DNA of 39,670 bases from Brevibacterium permense (GTDB lineage: Bacteria; Actinomycetota; Actinomycetes; Actinomycetales; Brevibacteriaceae): assembly GCF_013280495.1 (NCBI RefSeq), contig NZ_JABSSX010000018.1, forward strand, positions 1-39,670, read 5' to 3'. This document shows, one piece after another, positions 36,687 through 39,670 of this stretch. The notes under the pieces were generated by a model. It saw only the letters and a list, made by a program, of their open reading frames with translations, was not told where the DNA came from and did not search any database. The translations under genes were made by a program, and so were the position numbers. Positions within the stretch are counted from its first letter, which is position 1; every line of letters begins with the position of its first letter.

Positions 36687-38432
36687 CTATCTATCTGACG
36701 CTGCTTCTCTTCCGGAGTCTCGCAGCAGCCTGCGTTGGATCTTCCCGGTGTGCGTCTTCGGCAGGTCTGACATGACGTGGACGGTGCGCGGGTACTTGTA
36801 CGCTGCGAGGCGTTCTTTCGCGAAGGCGATGAATTCCTCGGCGCTGACGTCTTGGCCGGTGCGCAGGGAGACGTAGGCGACGACGGTCTCGCCGCGGTAG
36901 TCGTCGGGCTGGCCGACGACGGCGGCTTCGAGCACGGCCGGGTGTTCGTAGAGGACGTCTTCGACCTCGCGCGGCCACACTTTGTAGCCGGAGGCGTTGA
37001 TCTGGTCCTTGATCCGGTCGACGAGATAGATCCAGCCGGCGTCGTCCATGACGCCGACGTCGCCGGTGCGCAACCAGCCCTCGTCGAAGGCCGCCTCGTT
37101 GGCTTCGGGCTTGCCGAGGTAGCCGGGCGTGATCTGAGGCCCGCGCAGCTCGAGTTCGCCGGCGCTGGAATCGGTGATGACGGTTCCGTCGGCGATGTCG
37201 ACGATGCGGGCTTCGAGTCCGGGGAACGGCACGCCGATGGCCAGGGTGTCGGTGGCCGGGTCGACGGGTGCCTCGGTGTCGGGCGGGACTCCGATGACCG
37301 CGGAAGCGGTTTCGGTCATCCCGTAGATGTTGTGGATGTAGTGGCCGAACCGGTTCCGGAAGCGCTCGACCGTGGCCGGCGGCACGGGGGCTCCACCGGA
37401 GTAGAGGTAGCGGATGCTCTGCAGGTCCTCGGCTGTGGCCGATTCGTGTTCGAGCAGTGCGTTGTAGACGGTGATCGAGCCGATGGTCACGGTGACCTTG
37501 TCATCTCGGATGGCGGTGACGATCTTGTCCGCGTTGACGCGGCCGATGAAGTCGAGCGTGATCGGGAAGATCAGCGAGGTCGCCGCGCAGGCGACGGCTC
37601 CGGTGATATGGAAGAGCGGGGCGATGGCGAGCATGACGTCGCCTTCGCCGAGGTTCAGCCACGCTCCGTACGACCGGGCCACGGCGAGCACATTGCGGTG
37701 GGTGCCGACGGCGCCTTTGGCCGGTCCGGTCGTGCCTGATGTGTAGGTGAGCAGGGCGGCGTCGTCGAGGCCCGGCAGCAGTTCGGTGCGGTGGTCGGGC
37801 GCGTTGGTCCGCTGGGAGGCGAGGAAGGGACCCCACGAATCGACGGCGATCCCGGACTCGGCGGAGGTCGCCTCGGCGAGGGTGGTTTCGAACCCACGGG
37901 AGGCAGTGGTCTGGGCGTCGACCACGAGGTCGGCAGGGTCGCGGTCGTATTCGTCGTCATCGGTGGTGAGCACCCAGGTCAGAGAGCTGCCGGCGAGGGT
38001 CTCGCGAACCTGGCCGAGGTCTGCTTCGTCGCAGATGATCGCCGAGGCGGCCGAATCGTCTATGAGCGCGCGCAGTTCGCGGCCGCGGTACATGGGGTTG
38101 AGGACGAGGGGGACGACGCCGATCTTCCAGGCCGCGAGCAGCGCCACGGCGAACTGCGGGACGTTCTGGAGGTAGACGCCGACGATGTTCGACTTCTGCA
38201 GGCCGCGGGAGAGGTACCCGGCGGCGAGCGCCTCGGCTTCACGGTCGATGTCGGCGGTGGTGAACCTGCGGCCACGGTAGGTCACGGCGATCTGACTCGG
38301 GGCCGCCTCGACGCGAGCGTTCCGCGCATGGGCCGTGGACTCGTCGTGGATCTCCGGCGTCTCACCGACTCCGGCGGGGTAGAGCCGCGTCCACACATGC
38401 TGCGTGGTGGTGGAAGTGCTGTCGGCTGCCAT
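36687..38432 (-). CDS. AMP-dependent acyl-CoA synthetase/ligase
   Basis: This adenylate-forming enzyme of about 581 residues activates a carboxylic acid to its CoA thioester. The ATP loop is LLTYTSGTTGPAKGA. Other core motifs are NIYGMTETASAV, GWLRTGDVGVMDDAGWIYLVDRIKD and the catalytic lysine near the end in LPKTHTGKIQRRLL. I chose the ATG at 38432, with AAGGG about 10 nt upstream; an in-frame ATG at 38450 is possible. The reading from 38522 crosses the promoter and operator. It is the first gene of the operon (ligase, SDR, dehydrogenase, kinase) and divergent from the TetR gene, which likely represses it until the acid or its CoA ester is present. Confidence 0.93.
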   Translation of the reverse strand: MAADSTSTTTQHVWTRLYPAGVGETPEIHDESTAHARNARVEAAPSQIAVTYRGRRFTTADIDREAEALAAGYLSRGLQKSNIVGVYLQNVPQFAVALLAAWKIGVVPLVLNPMYRGRELRALIDDSAASAIICDEADLGQVRETLAGSSLTWVLTTDDDEYDRDPADLVVDAQTTASRGFETTLAEATSAESGIAVDSWGPFLASQRTNAPDHRTELLPGLDDAALLTYTSGTTGPAKGAVGTHRNVLAVARSYGAWLNLGEGDVMLAIAPLFHITGAVACAATSLIFPITLDFIGRVNADKIVTAIRDDKVTVTIGSITVYNALLEHESATAEDLQSIRYLYSGGAPVPPATVERFRNRFGHYIHNIYGMTETASAVIGVPPDTEAPVDPATDTLAIGVPFPGLEARIVDIADGTVITDSSAGELELRGPQITPGYLGKPEANEAAFDEGWLRTGDVGVMDDAGWIYLVDRIKDQINASGYKVWPREVEDVLYEHPAVLEAAVVGQPDDYRGETVVAYVSLRTGQDVSAEEFIAFAKERLAAYKYPRTVHVMSDLPKTHTGKIQRRLLRDSGREAASDR

Positions 38433-38483
38433 CTGACTGTCGCCCTTCATCGTGTCGTAACCGGAACATCTCCGTTTCGGCCG

Positions 38484-38501
38484 ACCGAGCGCTCGCTCGG
38501 T
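38484..38501. promoter_or_regulatory. Palindromic candidate TetR operator
   Basis: ACCGAGCG-CT-CGCTCGGT is a perfect 8+2+8 palindrome between the ligase gene and the divergent TetR gene. On the minus strand a TACGAT (38516-38511) lies just upstream, so the palindrome would cover the ligase transcription start. The form is typical of TetR-family operators in acyl-CoA catabolic regulons. Confidence 0.65.
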
Positions 38502-38713
38502 TAGTTCTGTATCGTAGATCACACGATGACCGAGCGCAAGGGCGGCCGGGCATGACTGTCGACCGTTCGAGCAGCAAAGCGATCGGGCTCAGAGATGGAG
38601 GGACGTTTCGGGGGTCGAATAAAACCGCCCGGGGGGCGAATGGAACCGCGGGGTCCGAATGCCCGTAGATTAGGGATGAGAATACAGTGAGACGGAGCAG
38701 GCAGGGACAACTC

Positions 38714-39328
38714 GTGAGCAGTGCAACCATGACGAACTGGCGGGACTACGACGCCCCGCTGCTGTCGCCGATCCTTCAGTCCGCCCTCAACAGCTTCGTC
38801 ACGGGCGGATTCCACGGCACGAGTATCCGCCAGCTGGCTGGCGCGGCCGGGCTGTCAGTGCCAGGCCTCTATCACCACTTCGCATCGAAGCATGCGATCC
38901 TCGCCGAGATCGACCGCCTGGCGATGGAGGATCTGTGGCAGCGCAGCGTCGCGGCACTCGCCGACGGCGGGCAGGAGCCGACCGCCCGCTTCGACCGCCT
39001 CATCGAATGCCTGCTGCTCTTCCACGCGCACCAGTCCGATCTCGCCTTCATCGCATTCAGCGAGATCCGAGCGCTGAAAGATCAGCACCGGGATGCTCAT
39101 ATCGCCGCTCGTGACCGGCAACAGAAACTCCTCGACGAGGTGGTCGAGGAGTGCGTTGCCGACGGCAGCTTCACCACGGAGTTCCCGCGGGATGCCTCAC
39201 GAGCGATCACGACTATCTGCACGGGCGTCTCTCAGTGGTACCGGGCCGGCGGTGAGCTTGATCCTGCTGGCGTGGCCGAACGCTACGGCGAGATCTGCGC
39301 GCACGCCGCCGGCCTTCCGGCGACGTAA
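38714..39328 (+). CDS. TetR-family transcriptional regulator
   Basis: This protein of about 204 residues has an N-terminal TetR DNA-binding domain: ALNSFVTGGFHGTSIRQLAG then AAGLSVPGLYHHFASKHAIL, which includes the recognition helix. The C-terminal ligand domain is helical (LIECLLLFHAHQSDLAFIAF...) and ends AEICAHAAG. I start it at the GTG at 38714; a GTG at 38687 and an ATG at 38729 are alternatives, and none has a strong ribosome binding site. It diverges from the acyl-CoA operon, and the palindrome at 38484-38501 is the obvious target. The ligand is probably an acyl-CoA of that pathway (inference). Confidence 0.9.
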   Translation: MSSATMTNWRDYDAPLLSPILQSALNSFVTGGFHGTSIRQLAGAAGLSVPGLYHHFASKHAILAEIDRLAMEDLWQRSVAALADGGQEPTARFDRLIECLLLFHAHQSDLAFIAFSEIRALKDQHRDAHIAARDRQQKLLDEVVEECVADGSFTTEFPRDASRAITTICTGVSQWYRAGGELDPAGVAERYGEICAHAAGLPAT

Positions 39329-39390
39329 GGGTGGCGCCTGGCGACCCGATGAAGTAACGGTCGCCCGGCCCAAGCTGCCCGCGAAATAGC

Positions 39391-39426
39391 GGCAGGCTGC
39401 TCGCGAAAGGTTCCGCGAGCCCTGCC
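39391..39426 (+). terminator. Hairpin downstream of the TetR gene
   Basis: GGCAGG-ct-GCTCGCG (39391-39405) pairs with CGCGAGC-CCTGCC (39414-39426), with a 2-nt bulge and an 8-nt loop, 62 nt after the TetR stop. There is no T-run. A terminator role is likely from position only. Confidence 0.5.
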
Positions 39427-39435
39427 CGGATTGGA

Positions 39436-39508
39436 TTGTTGGGTCGATCCACGGCGTTCTGAGCGCCTGAAACACCGTGGATCGACCCAACAACGCGCCT
39501 CAGAACGG
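39436..39508. repeat. Long inverted repeat with overlapping second palindrome
   Basis: TTGTTGGGTCGATCCACGG (39436-39454) and its perfect complement (39475-39493) flank a 20-nt loop. Within that loop CGTTCTGAG (39455-39463) pairs instead with CTCAGAACG (39500-39508). The two foldings exclude each other. Nothing in the sequence makes it a gene. Confidence 0.75.
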
Positions 39509-39522
39509 CGCCGCAAAGAACT

Positions 39523-39543
39523 TAGGTCGCCATCGGATACTTT
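39523..39543 (+). repeat. Palindromic repeat, family A, copy 3 (left arm only)
   Basis: TAGGTCGCCATCGGATAC plus TTT matches the left arm of the palindromes at 24941 and 32037 with one change (CTA to CCA). The right arm is absent; the IS30-type end lies about 20 nt further on. The element seems to be interrupted in its loop by the insertion sequence. Confidence 0.75.
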
Positions 39544-39586
39544 CAGCGCGGCGGGCTCAGGGTTCTAGTGCAACACCGTGGTGCGT

Positions 39587-39670
39587 TTATCCTACGTTTT
39601 CCATCACGATGCCGGCGAGCACCTCAGCAGGAGTCGCGTACTCCAGAACCTTACGAGGCCGCCGGTTGAG
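39587..39670 (-). CDS. IS30-family transposase, C-terminal end (cut by window edge)
   Basis: The minus strand encodes 27 residues, LNRRPRKVLEYATPAEVLAG followed by IVMENVG and TAA at 39589-39587. The RPRKxLxxxTPAEV pattern is the conserved C-terminus of IS30-type DDE transposases, where the last catalytic Glu lies shortly upstream, outside this window. Beyond the stop, CACCACGGTGTTGCACTAGA resembles an IS30-family terminal sequence. The element lies inside or beside a family A palindrome. Confidence 0.75.
   Translation of the reverse strand, partial: LNRRPRKVLEYATPAEVLAGIVMENVG

Noticed and set aside
38433..38522. 30-residue N-terminal extension of the acyl-CoA ligase
   Set aside because: It would cover the palindromic operator and -10-like hexamer, and has no ribosome binding site.

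Overview
The window is a GC-rich (roughly two thirds G+C) actinobacterial chromosome segment. A Brevibacterium-like member of the Micrococcales is my best guess. This rests on the GC content, actinobacterial protein families, TAnnnT leaderless-type promoters, a complete ectABC cluster with a nearby ectD, and an actinobacterial-type glycine riboswitch. The assignment is an inference; no rRNA or other marker gene is present. About 27 intact genes are supported. Both ends of the window are insertion-sequence fragments: an IS110-type transposase tail at the left and an IS30-type transposase tail at the right.

Layout. 1-670: IS110 tail, a palindromic repeat, and a decayed flavoprotein (aspartate oxidase/fumarate reductase type). 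669-4451: LLM flavin oxidoreductase, sugar dehydrogenase lipoprotein, CopC-type copper protein, LMW tyrosine phosphatase. 4504-16007: single-gene units, namely M13 peptidase pepO, a DUF1684 protein, M18 aminopeptidase, amidohydrolase, ABC-class ATPase, YyaL/SPATA20-like thioredoxin-domain protein and a membrane protein. Several of these begin at an ATG lying 6-7 nt after a TAnnnT hexamer with no ribosome binding site, as expected of leaderless mRNAs. 16192-19825: PPOX-fold protein, glycerophosphodiesterase, alanine/glycine:cation symporter and a small unknown protein.

19973-24590 is the compatible-solute block on the minus strand. ectA-ectB-ectC makes ectoine from aspartate semialdehyde behind a recognisable promoter. 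A secreted protein of unknown function follows, and then ectD, which hydroxylates ectoine. 25113-31822 is the glycine/serine block, also minus: a glycine riboswitch, gcvP-gcvT (overlapping stop/start), gcvH, and then sdaA. Excess glycine would switch on its own cleavage, and sdaA would drain serine to pyruvate. 32156-38432 is a minus-strand acyl-CoA catabolic operon (AMP-dependent acyl-CoA ligase, SDR, acyl-CoA dehydrogenase, APH-like phosphotransferase, with 4-nt overlaps) plus an MHS-type transporter. A divergent TetR regulator (38714-39328) and a perfect 8+2+8 palindrome in the shared promoter region suggest local control.

The most interesting non-genic signal is a family of long perfect palindromes built on AGGTCGCTATCGGATACTT (24911-24991, 32037-32118, half copy 39523-39543). 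The two full copies share a half-site plus full-palindrome architecture with a spacing of about 30 nt. The third copy ends within its loop, next to the IS30 end. A second palindrome family (101-148 and 6482-6529) abuts the IS110 end. A 10-mer, CCGCCTCGGC or its complement, also occurs about 20 times across the window, including in intergenic DNA.
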